Source: Terrabacter tumescens
Lineage (GTDB): Bacteria; Actinomycetota; Actinomycetes; Actinomycetales; Dermatophilaceae
NCBI RefSeq assembly: GCF_014646815.1
Contig: NZ_BMNZ01000002.1
Coordinates: forward strand, 186,001 to 250,000
DNA: 64,000 nt
Reading direction: 5' to 3'
Both the position numbers and the translations under genes were made by a program. Under the pieces are notes generated by a model, which saw only the letters and a list, made by a program, of their open reading frames with translations, did no database searches and was not told the DNA's origin. This document shows, one piece after another, positions 1 through 8,144 of the stretch (position 1 is its first letter; every line of letters starts with the position of its first letter).

Positions 1-66
1 GACGCCACCTGGGACGAGCTCGACCTCGCCCTCGGCCGCCAGCTCGAGAAGGCGTGCCGACGATGA
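1..66 (+). CDS. rnpA: C-terminal end of ribonuclease P protein component (partial)
   Basis: Only the last 21 codons are present, ending [14 protein letters not shown] and a TGA at 64-66. The tail alone carries no diagnostic motif. The call rests on position: rnpA is the gene directly before yidD in the conserved rpmH-rnpA-yidD-yidC order, and a basic helical tail of this kind is usual for RnpA, the protein subunit of the tRNA 5' processing ribozyme. The stop overlaps the yidD start in an ATGA, implying translational coupling. The 5' part lies outside the window. Confidence 0.7.
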   Translation, partial: DATWDELDLALGRQLEKACRR

Positions 67-350
67 GCGTCACGCTCAACCAGGTGCTGGCCTCGCCCCT
101 GCTGCTGGCGGTCCGCTTCTACCAGCGGTTCATCTCCCCGCTCTCCGCGCCGAGCTGCCGCTTCTACCCGAGCTGCTCGGCGTATGCCGTCACCGCGCTC
201 ACCCGGTTCGGTCCCCTGCGCGGGGGCTGGCTCGCGATCCGGCGCATCGGCCGCTGCAACCCGTGGAACCCCGGCGGGGTCGACCCCGTTCCGATGACGT
301 GGGCCACCCGCAACGACGTGCGCCCCGAGGACTTCCGTCCCAACCCCTGA
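63..350 (+). CDS. yidD: Membrane protein insertion efficiency factor YidD
   Basis: A small protein of 95 residues with the family signature: RFYQRFISP near residue 18, then the cysteine-containing block [11 protein letters not shown] near residue 32 and RIGRCNPW near residue 61. YidD is a membrane-associated factor that assists YidC-dependent insertion of inner-membrane proteins. I chose the ATG at 63, which overlaps the preceding stop as ATGA. A GTG at 54 in the same frame would add three residues and looks less likely. It sits between rnpA and yidC as in most bacteria. Confidence 0.93.
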   Translation: MSVTLNQVLASPLLLAVRFYQRFISPLSAPSCRFYPSCSAYAVTALTRFGPLRGGWLAIRRIGRCNPWNPGGVDPVPMTWATRNDVRPEDFRPNP

Positions 351-443
351 CCAAGCGGCATATGGTTGCCGATCAGTGGTGAGTGGCCCAACACCTCGAA
401 CCCGAGCTGAACCGGCCGGCCCACCAGACCACAGAGGAAACAC

Positions 444-1439
444 GTGATCGACTTCTTCAACACCCTGCTCTATCCGATCAAGCTCGGTGAAGCCTGGGTC
501 ATGTACGCCTGGCACTGGCTCTTCGACAGCCTCGGCATGTCGACCGGCTGGGCGTGGGCCATGTCGATCGTCGGCCTCACGGTCGTCGTCCGCCTCCTGC
601 TCATCCCGCTCTTCGTCCGCCAGATCCACTCCTCGCGCCGGATGCAGCTCATCCAGCCCGAGATGCAGAAGATCCAGAAGAAGTACAAGGGCAAGCGCGA
701 CCCCGAGTCCCAGAAGGCCCAGCAGGCGGAGATCATGGATCTCTACCGCCGGACCGGGACCAACCCGTTCAGCAGCTGCCTGCCGATCCTCATCCAGAGC
801 CCGTTCTTCTTCGCGCTCTTCCAGCTGCTCAACAACCTCAAGGCCCAGGCCGAGGGCGTGCCCGGCCACGACGCGATCGGCCCGATCACCCGCGAGGTCG
901 CGGCGCAGATCGAGAGCTCGACGATCTTCGGCTCGAAGCTGTCGGACCACTTCCTCGGCGCCGACGTGCCGCTCAACACCAAGATCCTCACGGCCGTGCT
1001 CATCGTGCTGATGTCGGCGACGACCTTCACGACGCAGTACCAGCTGATGCGCAAGAACATGCCGGCCGCTGCGCTGGACAACCCCTTCGCCAAGCAGCAG
1101 AAGGTCCTTCTCTACCTGATGCCGATCTTCTTCGCGATCTCCGGCGTCAACTTCCCCATCGGTGTCCTGCTCTACTGGCTGACCACCAACCTCTGGACCA
1201 TGGGCCAGCAGTTCTACGTCATCCGCAACATGCCGGCTCCCGGCTCCGAGGCCGAGCGTGCCCGCCGTGAGCGGATGAAGCGCAAGGGCAAGGACATGCA
1301 GGAGCTCACGGTGCCCGGCCTCGAGCAGAGCGACGCCGTCCCCGACGACGCCCCCAAGTCGGGCCAGCGTCAGCAGCCGAAGGGCAAGAAGCGGGCGCGC
1401 ACCCAGCCGAAGAGCCAGCCGACGAAGAACAGCCGCTGA
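444..1439 (+). CDS. yidC: Membrane protein insertase YidC (Oxa1 family)
   Basis: A 331-residue short-form YidC, as usual for Gram-positives. The first membrane segment is followed by a segment carrying the conserved groove arginine (about R50, in VVVRLLLIPLF). Next comes a charged cytoplasmic hairpin (about 60-95), then the NPFSSCLPILIQSPFFFALF segment and further hydrophobic helices. The tail (about 270-331) is Lys/Arg/Gln-rich, as in YidCs that contact the ribosome. It inserts membrane proteins alone or with SecYEG. The GTG start is preceded by GAGGAAACAC. It lacks an obvious lipoprotein signal peptide, unlike firmicute SpoIIIJ. Confidence 0.95.
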   Translation: MIDFFNTLLYPIKLGEAWVMYAWHWLFDSLGMSTGWAWAMSIVGLTVVVRLLLIPLFVRQIHSSRRMQLIQPEMQKIQKKYKGKRDPESQKAQQAEIMDLYRRTGTNPFSSCLPILIQSPFFFALFQLLNNLKAQAEGVPGHDAIGPITREVAAQIESSTIFGSKLSDHFLGADVPLNTKILTAVLIVLMSATTFTTQYQLMRKNMPAAALDNPFAKQQKVLLYLMPIFFAISGVNFPIGVLLYWLTTNLWTMGQQFYVIRNMPAPGSEAERARRERMKRKGKDMQELTVPGLEQSDAVPDDAPKSGQRQQPKGKKRARTQPKSQPTKNSR

Positions 1440-1442
1440 GGC

Positions 1443-1505
1443 TCGTCCACACACTTGTCCACACTGCTTCGGGCCTCTGAACTGCGGAAACGCGAGTTGT
1501 CCACA
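1443..1505 (+). other. Cluster of three DnaA-box-like nonamers
   Basis: The yidC-jag gap holds TTGTCCACA twice (1455-1463 and 1497-1505) and TCGTCCACA at 1443-1451, all in the same orientation. TTGTCCACA is the DnaA box form typical of high-G+C actinobacteria. The main oriC is normally next to dnaA, just outside this window. These may therefore be satellite DnaA sites or regulatory sites for jag; that role is inference. Confidence 0.55.
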
Positions 1506-1534
1506 GATCGGCCCGGGCGAGCGAAGGAGTATCC

Positions 1535-2224
1535 ATGAGCGACACCCAGGCCACCGACCTCGAGACCCCGACGGACGCGCCCGACCTGCAGGCGAGCGAG
1601 GCCACCGAGCCCACCGAGGCCTCCGACAGCACCGAGACGGCCGCGACTGACTCCGCAGCATCCGCGGACGCCGAGGCTGAGCCGGCCGAGAAGACCGAGC
1701 CGGCCGAGAAGACCGAGCCGGCCGAGAAGGGCGAGAAGGGCGACAAGAAGTCGCGCGTCCGCCAGCTCGAGCGCGAGGGTGAGGTGGCGGCCGACTTCCT
1801 CGAGACGCTGCTCGACATCGCCGACCTCGACGGGGACATCGACGTCGACGTCGACGGGGACCGCGCTGCCATCGCCATCGTCGACTCCGAGGAGGGCCGC
1901 GTGCCGCGCCGGCTCGTCGGCACCGACGGCAAGGTGCTCGAGGCGCTGCAGGAGCTGACCCGCCTCGCCGTCCAGGCCGAGACGGGCGAGCGCAGCCGGC
2001 TGATGCTCGACGTCGCCGGGTACCGCGCCCAGCGCCGGGCCGCCCTCGTCGAGCTCGCCCAGGCGGCGATCTCCGAGGTGAAGGACTCCGGCACGAAGCG
2101 TGCCCTGGAGCCGATGTCGGCCTTCGAGCGCAAGGTGGTCCATGACGAGGTCGCCGCCTCCGGTCTGGTGTCCGAGTCCGAGGGCGTCGACCCCCACCGT
2201 CACGTCGTCATCCTGCCGGAATGA
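1535..2224 (+). CDS. jag: Jag/KhpB (EloR) family RNA-binding protein
   Basis: 229 residues. The first ~75 are acidic, Ala/Glu/Thr-rich and repetitive, with three tandem copies of EPAEKT (18-bp DNA repeat near 1679-1732). They replace the Jag-N domain seen in firmicutes. A KH-type domain follows (about 80-160) with GTDG in the GxxG loop (LVGTDGKVLEALQELTR). Then comes an R3H segment (YRAQRRAALVELAQ to AFERKVVHD), ending in RHVVILPE. The family binds RNA, usually with KhpA, and influences cell elongation and division. The ATG follows AAGGAGTATCC. Gene order yidC-jag-rsmG is conserved. Confidence 0.92.
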   Translation: MSDTQATDLETPTDAPDLQASEATEPTEASDSTETAATDSAASADAEAEPAEKTEPAEKTEPAEKGEKGDKKSRVRQLEREGEVAADFLETLLDIADLDGDIDVDVDGDRAAIAIVDSEEGRVPRRLVGTDGKVLEALQELTRLAVQAETGERSRLMLDVAGYRAQRRAALVELAQAAISEVKDSGTKRALEPMSAFERKVVHDEVAASGLVSESEGVDPHRHVVILPE

Positions 2225-2233
2225 CGGACCCCC

Positions 2234-2247
2234 GTTTCACGTGAAAC
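2234..2247. promoter_or_regulatory. parS site
   Basis: GTTTCACGTGAAAC, the perfect 14-bp core of the bacterial parS palindrome bound by ParB. It lies in the short jag-rsmG gap, close to oriC and parAB, where actinobacterial parS sites cluster. Confidence 0.95.
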
Positions 2248-2299
2248 GGGTACCGCTCACCGGCACCATCCAGCCGTACCGATCGAGGAGTGAGGGCAC

Positions 2300-3199
2300 G
2301 TGACCCAGCGCGCTCCCGGAGCCGGCCGGCCCGAGCCTGACCAGCCCCACGACCAACCACGCGACCTCTTCGGAGCGGACGGCGCCGCAGAGTCGGGTGC
2401 AGCCGCGCAGGGGCTGGCGGGCGGGCTCGTCGAGGGGCTGCCGGCGACGCCACCGGCAGCCACGGCCGTCTTCGGGGAGCGGCTCGCACTCGCCGAGCAC
2501 TTCGTGGCGATCCTCGCCGACACGGGGATCAGCCACGGCTTGATCGGGCCCCGTGAGACACCCCGCCTGTGGGACCGGCACGTGCTCAACTGCGCCGTGG
2601 TCCATGAGGCGATCCCGCGCCTCGATGCGACCCAGCAGGTCATCGACGTGGGCTCGGGGGCCGGCCTGCCCGGCCTGACCCTGGCCATCGCCCGCCCGGA
2701 CCTCCACCTGCACCTCGTCGAGCCACTGGCGCGACGCACCGGATGGCTCACGGGGACGGTGGCCCAGCTCGGCCTCACCAACGTCACGGTCCACACTGCA
2801 CGCGCCGAAGCCATGTGGGACCGGCTGCACGCCCCGTGGGTGACGGCGCGAGCCGTGTCGCGGATCGTGCAGCTCGCCGAGTGGACGCTGCCCCTGCTCG
2901 ACGCCGGCGGCAGCCTGCTCGCCCTCAAGGGCAGCCGCGCCGTCACCGAGCTGGCCGAGAGCCGTACTGCCCTGACACGTCTCGGGGTCGTGGACGCCGG
3001 CGTCGACGAGTACGGCGCCGACCTGCTGGACGAGCCGACCATCGTGCTGCGCTGCACCATCGGAGAGGTCGTGGACCGTCGGCGCTTCCGTTCTCGACAG
3101 CCCTCGAGCGCCGGGTCGGCCCGTCGGAGGGCAGATCGTCCACGGGCATCACGACGCTCCGGCCCGGGAGTCAGCAAGCAGCCGCCCCATCAGCCATGA
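2300..3199 (+). CDS. rsmG: 16S rRNA (guanine(527)-N7)-methyltransferase RsmG
   Basis: 299 residues from a GTG preceded by GAGGAGTGAGGGCAC. The core carries the class I SAM-binding motif VIDVGSGAGLPGLTLAI (about residue 115), then the acidic HLVEPLARRTGWL, the WVTARAV segment and LALKGSRA, all typical of RsmG/GidB. It methylates G527 of 16S rRNA; loss of this activity is a known source of low-level streptomycin resistance. The first ~50 residues and the basic last ~40 are longer than the ~210-residue minimum. The 3' end lies 76 bases before parA. Confidence 0.94.
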   Translation: MTQRAPGAGRPEPDQPHDQPRDLFGADGAAESGAAAQGLAGGLVEGLPATPPAATAVFGERLALAEHFVAILADTGISHGLIGPRETPRLWDRHVLNCAVVHEAIPRLDATQQVIDVGSGAGLPGLTLAIARPDLHLHLVEPLARRTGWLTGTVAQLGLTNVTVHTARAEAMWDRLHAPWVTARAVSRIVQLAEWTLPLLDAGGSLLALKGSRAVTELAESRTALTRLGVVDAGVDEYGADLLDEPTIVLRCTIGEVVDRRRFRSRQPSSAGSARRRADRPRASRRSGPGVSKQPPHQP

Positions 3200-3275
3200 T
3201 CGTGACCAGACCATTTCGACGGACGCCTCGCGCACCCCTTGCGAGACGCCCCTCAACCCCGGAGGTGCTCTCCCT

Positions 3276-5153
3276 GTGACGATGTCGACCAACTTGGGCT
3301 GGCCGAGCGAACCGGAGCCAGCGCCGGAGCACCGCCGGCTCGGTTGGCTCGCACGGATGCTGGGCGTTTCACGTGAAACTGGCGGCGCCACCGCGGTGAC
3401 GGATGGCAGGCCCGACCAGGACGCCGTCGATACGGCGCAAGGCTCTCCTGAGACGGCCGAGGGCGGCGCACCCGTCACGACGCAGCGGGAGGCTGAGGCT
3501 CCGACGGAGCACGTCGTCGCCACTGAAGCGCCGACGGGCTCCACGATCGTCACCACGACCGACACCGGGACCGGCACCGGGACCGACAGCACGAGCGGCT
3601 CCACGAAGGGGCCGCAGGACGAGTCGAAGGACGAGTCCGGGAGTGCGGCGCCCGAGGTCGAGGGCGACGTGGAGGCAGCGGTCGGCCAGGCCGACGCTCC
3701 TCGCATCGAGGAGGGCGAGCCGCGTGACCTCGAAAAGGCCACGGATGGCGGGCAGCACCTTCGACCGGCCTCCCCGAGTGACGACGATGGCGCGCAGGCC
3801 GGGGAAGACCCGGTCGTGGAGGCTCCCCTCACACCGGCCGACGACATGATCTCCGCAGCCGTGGCGGACCCGACTTCAGCCGATCTCGGTGACGCCGACC
3901 TGAACACAGAGATGGCGGCAGGAATGGACTCGGATGTCGACCCAGCCATGAAGCCGCCTACGGCCATGGAGCAGAACGTGGCCACGCACGGTGTCGAGGC
4001 AACGGCGCCACACGCCGAGGAGCCCGCTTCGGGAGCCGCCTCGATGCCGGTCCACAACCAGCCCGCTGGCCCTCAGGAGGGCCCGGGTGGGGACCTCCCC
4101 ACGCCTTCCGGGCCTGTGGACAACGCGGTGGACGAAACTGCGAAAGATCCGCGCACTGAGCAGGAAATTGCGGCAAATCGGGCTGGGGACAACACTGTGG
4201 ACGGCGCAGAGGCGCGAACCCGTTACGACAACGATCACGCCGACCGCGAGGCCTTGGCCGCAGCCCTGCCCACCCCAGGCACAGACACTCCTCTGGCCAT
4301 GGAGCTCGCCGACAATGCGCGCCGTCGGATCCAGCTGACGGGTCGTCAGTTCCCCCGTCCCGTCTCGCCCCGCGTTCTCACCGTCGCCAACCAGAAGGGT
4401 GGGGTCGGCAAGACCACGACGACGGTCAACGTCGCCGCGGCACTGGCCCAGGCAGGGCTCAAGGTGCTCGTCATCGACCTCGACCCGCAGGGCAACGCCA
4501 GCACCGCCCTCGGCATCGACCACCATGCCGAGGTGCCGTCGATCTACGACGTCCTCGTCGATGGCACCCCGATGCTCGACGTGGTGCAGCCCTGCACGAC
4601 GGTCGAGAACCTCCACTGCGCTCCGGCCACCATCGACCTGGCCGGCGCCGAGATCGAGCTCGTGTCGCTCGTGGCGCGAGAGTCGCGACTGCAGAAGGCG
4701 ATCGCCGCCGCTGCCGAGGCCGGCCACGAGTTCGACTACATCCTCATCGACTGCCCGCCGAGCCTGGGCCTGCTCACGGTCAACGCCATGGTCGCCGCCA
4801 GCGAGGTCTTCATCCCGATCCAGTGCGAGTACTACGCCCTCGAGGGGCTCTCGCAGCTGCTCAAGAACATCGACCTGATCAAGCGCCACCTCAACCCGAC
4901 CCTGCACGTGTCGACCATCCTGCTCACGATGTACGACGGTCGCACCCGACTGTCGGCACAGGTGGCCGACGAGGTGCGGGAGCACTTCCCCAAGGAGGTC
5001 CTCCGCACGACGGTGCCTCGTTCGGTCCGGGTCTCGGAGGCGCCGAGCTTCGGCGAGACGGTCATGACGTACGACCCGGCGAGCAGTGGTGCCCTCGCGT
5101 ACCTCGAGGCAGCGGGGGAGATCGCCGACCGCGGTGCCGCCGGCAACACCTGA
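3276..5153 (+). CDS. parA: ParA/Soj chromosome-partitioning ATPase with a long N-terminal extension
   Basis: 625 residues, about twice the usual length. A standard ParA ATPase occupies about 363-625: deviant Walker A KGGVGKTTTT near residue 373, LVIDLDPQGNAS, YILIDCPPSLGLLTVNAM and VPRSVRVSEAPSFGE. It uses ATP-dependent DNA binding to move ParB-parS complexes. The first ~360 residues are acidic, Ala/Glu/Thr/Asp-rich and low-complexity, probably disordered. A parS site is embedded at codons 31-35 (reading VSRET). The GTG start has GGAGG upstream; an ATG lies two codons in. The frame is open throughout with no disabling change. Confidence 0.93.
   Translation: MTMSTNLGWPSEPEPAPEHRRLGWLARMLGVSRETGGATAVTDGRPDQDAVDTAQGSPETAEGGAPVTTQREAEAPTEHVVATEAPTGSTIVTTTDTGTGTGTDSTSGSTKGPQDESKDESGSAAPEVEGDVEAAVGQADAPRIEEGEPRDLEKATDGGQHLRPASPSDDDGAQAGEDPVVEAPLTPADDMISAAVADPTSADLGDADLNTEMAAGMDSDVDPAMKPPTAMEQNVATHGVEATAPHAEEPASGAASMPVHNQPAGPQEGPGGDLPTPSGPVDNAVDETAKDPRTEQEIAANRAGDNTVDGAEARTRYDNDHADREALAAALPTPGTDTPLAMELADNARRRIQLTGRQFPRPVSPRVLTVANQKGGVGKTTTTVNVAAALAQAGLKVLVIDLDPQGNASTALGIDHHAEVPSIYDVLVDGTPMLDVVQPCTTVENLHCAPATIDLAGAEIELVSLVARESRLQKAIAAAAEAGHEFDYILIDCPPSLGLLTVNAMVAASEVFIPIQCEYYALEGLSQLLKNIDLIKRHLNPTLHVSTILLTMYDGRTRLSAQVADEVREHFPKEVLRTTVPRSVRVSEAPSFGETVMTYDPASSGALAYLEAAGEIADRGAAGNT
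3366..3379. promoter_or_regulatory. parS site inside parA
   Basis: GTTTCACGTGAAAC, a perfect parS core lying within the coding sequence for the ParA N-terminal extension. A ParB complex here could affect parAB expression (inference). Confidence 0.93.
4115..4123 (-). other. DnaA-box-like nonamer within parA
   Basis: TGTGGACAA, the exact reverse complement of TTGTCCACA, within the low-complexity N-terminal region of parA. A related but imperfect TGTGGACGG follows at 4196. One nonamer in coding DNA can arise by chance. Confidence 0.35.
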
Positions 5154-5196
5154 GGTCTTCATCCAGGGCGGGGCCGTCACCGACCGGTGGCGGCCC

Positions 5197-5212
5197 TGTT
5201 CCACGTGAAACA
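5197..5212. promoter_or_regulatory. parS site between parA and parB
   Basis: TGTTCCACGTGAAACA matches the 16-bp consensus TGTTTCACGTGAAACA with one change in the left arm. It is the first of three sites in the 290-base parA-parB gap. Confidence 0.93.
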
Positions 5213-5230
5213 GCCCTACCAACAGATGGA

Positions 5231-5244
5231 GTTTCACGTGAAAC
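5231..5244. promoter_or_regulatory. parS site between parA and parB
   Basis: GTTTCACGTGAAAC, a perfect 14-bp core, 18 bases after the previous parS. Confidence 0.95.
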
Positions 5245-5302
5245 GACAGAGGCGCGCGCTTCCCGCCGCGAGGCCCGGCCCCGGCCGCGGCGGCTGCCCG
5301 GC

Positions 5303-5316
5303 GTTCCACGTGAAAC
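5303..5316. promoter_or_regulatory. parS site upstream of parB
   Basis: GTTCCACGTGAAAC, one change from the perfect core, about 130 bases before the parB start. The rest of the parA-parB gap (5154-5443) holds no other clear signal. A parB promoter probably lies between this site and 5443. Confidence 0.92.
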
Positions 5317-5443
5317 CGGGCCTCTGGTAGCGCAACGGCTCACACCCCGACATCGTGCTGCGGTGCCAGAGGTGAGCGCGCTCAGCACCTAGACTGACCC
5401 GGGACGCGACGGACGCGTCAGGAACGTTGTGAAGGGTTGTCGG

Positions 5444-6595
5444 ATGGCGGAGAAGCGACGCGCACTGGGTCGAGGCCTCGGAGCGCTCATCCCGAGCGCA
5501 CCGAGTGGGGGCGCTGGTCGACCTGTCGACGTCTTCTTCACCGAGCAGAAGCAGCCTGAGGTCACCAAGACCGCGGACACCGCCGAAGCCAATGGTTCGT
5601 CGGGCACCAATGTCGACGCCACGCCGGCCGACGGTGCAAATGGGTCCGCAGGCGCCGCCGCCACGTCGGTCGGCCAGACCGACTCCACGTCCGACGCCAC
5701 TGCCGCAGGGGCGGCGCGTGAGTCCGGACAGGCGAACGAGGGGAGCGGGCTGGCCGCCGTCCCGGGCGCCGAGTTCGCGGAGCTCGACATCGACTCGATC
5801 CGGCCCAACCCCAAGCAGCCGCGCACGGTCTTCGACGAGGACCACATGGCCGAGCTCGTCCACTCCATCCGTGAGATCGGCGTGCTCCAGCCGATCGTCG
5901 TGCGACGCATCCCGGCCGACCAGCTCGACGAGGCCGAGGGGCGCACGTTCGAGCTCATCATGGGTGAGCGTCGATGGCGCGCGTCGCAAGCGGCCGAGCT
6001 GGGAGTCATCCCGGCGATCATCAAGGAGACGAGCGACGACGACCTCCTGCGCGACGCCCTCCTGGAGAACCTCCACCGCAGCCAGCTCAACCCGCTCGAG
6101 GAAGCCGCTGCCTACCAGCAGCTGCTCGACGACTTCGGTTGCTCGCACGACCAGCTCGCGACCCGCATCGGTCGCTCGCGCCCGCAGATCTCCAACACGC
6201 TGCGTCTGCTCAAGCTGCCGCCCCTCGTGCAGCGACGCGTCGCAGCAGGGGTCCTCAGCGCCGGTCACGCCCGCGCCCTGCTCGGGATGGCCGACGCCGC
6301 CGCCATGGAGCGGATGGCTCAGCGGATCGTGGCCGAGGGGCTCTCGGTGCGCAACGTCGAGGAGCTCGTCGCCCTGGGGGAGGGCAATGACGCGCCCCGC
6401 GCGCGGCGCCCGCGCGCAGGCAGCCGTCACCCGCAGCTCGACGACTTCACCTCCGGCCTCTCGGACCACCTGGAGACGCGCGTCGCGATCGCCCTGGGTC
6501 AGCGCAAGGGCAAGATCACCGTGGAGTTCGCCTCCGTGGAGGACCTGCGACGCATCCTCGGGCTGATGGGCGTTCCCGAGCCGACCCGAGACTGA
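5444..6595 (+). CDS. parB: ParB/Spo0J chromosome-partitioning CTPase
   Basis: 383 residues. It begins [17 protein letters not shown], the conserved ParA-stimulating N-terminus, then a variable linker. The ParB/Srx CTP-binding domain starts at [17 protein letters not shown] and contains the MGERRWRAS motif. [15 protein letters not shown] and the helix-turn-helix [23 protein letters not shown] give parS recognition, and a C-terminal dimerisation domain follows. I chose the ATG at 5444 because GAAGGG lies seven bases before it. An in-frame GTG at 5429 would add five residues without a good ribosome site. Its parS targets lie alongside. Confidence 0.95.
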   Translation: MAEKRRALGRGLGALIPSAPSGGAGRPVDVFFTEQKQPEVTKTADTAEANGSSGTNVDATPADGANGSAGAAATSVGQTDSTSDATAAGAARESGQANEGSGLAAVPGAEFAELDIDSIRPNPKQPRTVFDEDHMAELVHSIREIGVLQPIVVRRIPADQLDEAEGRTFELIMGERRWRASQAAELGVIPAIIKETSDDDLLRDALLENLHRSQLNPLEEAAAYQQLLDDFGCSHDQLATRIGRSRPQISNTLRLLKLPPLVQRRVAAGVLSAGHARALLGMADAAAMERMAQRIVAEGLSVRNVEELVALGEGNDAPRARRPRAGSRHPQLDDFTSGLSDHLETRVAIALGQRKGKITVEFASVEDLRRILGLMGVPEPTRD

Positions 6596-6768
6596 CCCGG
6601 GACCGACGAGCGCGCTCGTGAGCGGCAGCCGCTCGAGTGCCTGTGCCCCTGACCGCCGAGCAGCCCGTCACACGTCCGTTCAGGATGGTCCTGCGGGTAC
6701 GGGGATCGTGACCGTTGCGGTCCGGTTGATCGCCCGACGCCACCACGGACGGCACGGAGAGGACGACG

Positions 6769-7629
6769 ATGCCTGAGGGTCACACGATCCATGCGCTGGC
6801 TGACCGCCTCGAGCGGGCCTTCCGCGGACACGTGGTCGAGGCGACGAGTCCGCAGGGGCGGTTCGCGGCTGACGCCGAGCGTCTGGACGGACGTGTGCTC
6901 GAACGGGCGCAGGCCTGGGGCAAGCACCTGTTCGTCGACATCGGCGACGCCACGCTGCACGTGCACCTCGGCCTGATCGGCATGTTTCCCGTGAAACATC
7001 TCGCCGGCAGCACCCCACCCGCAGCTGTGGGAGCGGTGAGGCTCCGTCTGGTCGGCCCCGAGCACTTCGCCGACCTGCGTGGGCCGATGATCTGCACCCT
7101 CGTCGACCGGGCCAGGCAGCGTGAGATCGTGAGGACGCTCGGGCCGGACCCGCTCCGGCGGGGGCAGCGACCCGATGCGGGCTGGGAGCGGGTCCACCGC
7201 AGCCGTCGCACGGTGGCCGAGCTGCTCATGGACCAGTCCGTGGTCGCTGGGGTCGGCAACGTCTACCGCTGCGAGGTGCTGCACCGTCTGGCCGTCGACC
7301 CGCTCACCCGGGGCGTCGACCTGTCCGAGGAGGTCTGGCGGGAGATCTGGGACGACCTCGTCCTGCTCATGCCCCTGGGGCGCAAGTTCTCCCAGATCAT
7401 CACGATGCCCGACCAGGTCGAGGACGCAGCGCGAGCGAGACGGTCCGGGCGGGGGCGCGCCATCTCCCGGCGACTCACGGGAGAGCGGCTCGGTGACACC
7501 TTCGAGCGCCGGTTTCTCGTCTACAAGCGGACGGGCCAGCCGTGCCCGCGCTGCGCTAACACGTTGCAGGAGAAGGAGATTGCGGGTCGCCGCCTGTACT
7601 GGTGTCCGGTCTGCCAGCACCGGCACTGA
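6769..7629 (+). CDS. Nei/Fpg-family DNA glycosylase (Nei2-like)
   Basis: 286 residues. It starts MPEGHTIH, giving the catalytic Pro and Glu after removal of Met; this MPEGHT form is typical of the actinobacterial Nei2/endonuclease VIII-like branch. A helix-two-turn-helix segment contains DQSVVAGVGNVYRCEVL. A C-terminal zinc finger reads CPRC...CPVC (about 261-281). The enzyme excises oxidised bases and nicks the abasic site by beta/delta elimination. A parS-like sequence lies inside the gene at 6983. It stands 173 bases after parB, so probably has its own promoter. Lesion preference cannot be told from sequence. Confidence 0.88.
   Translation: MPEGHTIHALADRLERAFRGHVVEATSPQGRFAADAERLDGRVLERAQAWGKHLFVDIGDATLHVHLGLIGMFPVKHLAGSTPPAAVGAVRLRLVGPEHFADLRGPMICTLVDRARQREIVRTLGPDPLRRGQRPDAGWERVHRSRRTVAELLMDQSVVAGVGNVYRCEVLHRLAVDPLTRGVDLSEEVWREIWDDLVLLMPLGRKFSQIITMPDQVEDAARARRSGRGRAISRRLTGERLGDTFERRFLVYKRTGQPCPRCANTLQEKEIAGRRLYWCPVCQHRH
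6983..6998. promoter_or_regulatory. Degenerate parS-like site in the glycosylase gene
   Basis: TGTTTCCCGTGAAACA differs from the 16-bp parS consensus at one central base. The change breaks the central CACGTG, so binding is uncertain, but the match is long and near the functional cluster. Confidence 0.5.
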
Positions 7630-7632
7630 CGG

Positions 7633-7655
7633 GACAGCTCCCACGTGGAGCTGTC
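7633..7655. terminator. Hairpin between convergent genes
   Basis: GACAGCTCC, a five-base loop, then GGAGCTGTC: a perfect 9-bp stem lying directly after the glycosylase stop and just beyond the 3' end of the convergent deazaflavin pseudogene. There is no U-tract, so its efficiency is uncertain. Confidence 0.55.
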
Positions 7656-7659
7656 TCGG

Positions 7660-8060
7660 TCACCACCCGGTGAAGGGCTCTCGGGACAGCACCGGGATCT
7701 CGACGTACTCGTGACAACCGAGGACCGGCAGCATCGCCCGAGGCGGTTGCGGCATCCGCGCGTGCCCCGCGGCCTCGGACAGGCTCGCCGGCGCCCCGAG
7801 CAGAGCAGCTCGTCCCGAGCGTGCATGCGGCCACCCCCTGCCGAGCGCAGGTTGGCGAGCCAGTCGACGCCCGACCCGTAGGTCAGGGCGACGGTCACGG
7901 CGTCTCCCCGGTCGAAGGCCATGATCGGCACCCGGTAGGTGCGACCCGAACGACGCCCCACGTGCTCGAGCTCCACGAACCACCCGTGACCGGCCAGGTG
8001 CACGAGGACCTTGTTGACGTACTTCTTGTTCAGCCGGGCGACGGCTCGGGGCATCGGCAT
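7660..8060 (-). pseudogene. Frameshifted nitroreductase/deazaflavin (F420)-dependent oxidoreductase family gene
   Basis: Starting at an ATG at 8060 (GGAGG five bases before), one frame reads MPMPRAVARLNKKYVNKVL, LEHVGRRSGRTYRVPIMAF and GSGVDWLANLRSAGGGRMHA. This is the pattern of the split-barrel DUF385/Ddn-like family. Near 7799-7811 the homologous reading switches frame and continues LLGAPASLSEAAGHAR to EIPVLSREPFTGW, stop 7660-7662. The interval is 401 bases, one short of 134 codons, which fits a single lost base. It is either a recent pseudogene or a sequencing error. Related enzymes use F420H2 to reduce small substrates. Confidence 0.7.
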
Positions 8061-8144
8061 CGGGACCTCCACCCCCAGCGTCGCACCCCATGACCGGGTC
8101 TGCACCTGGGACACGGTGGGCGCCCGCGCGCCTAGGCTGACGCC

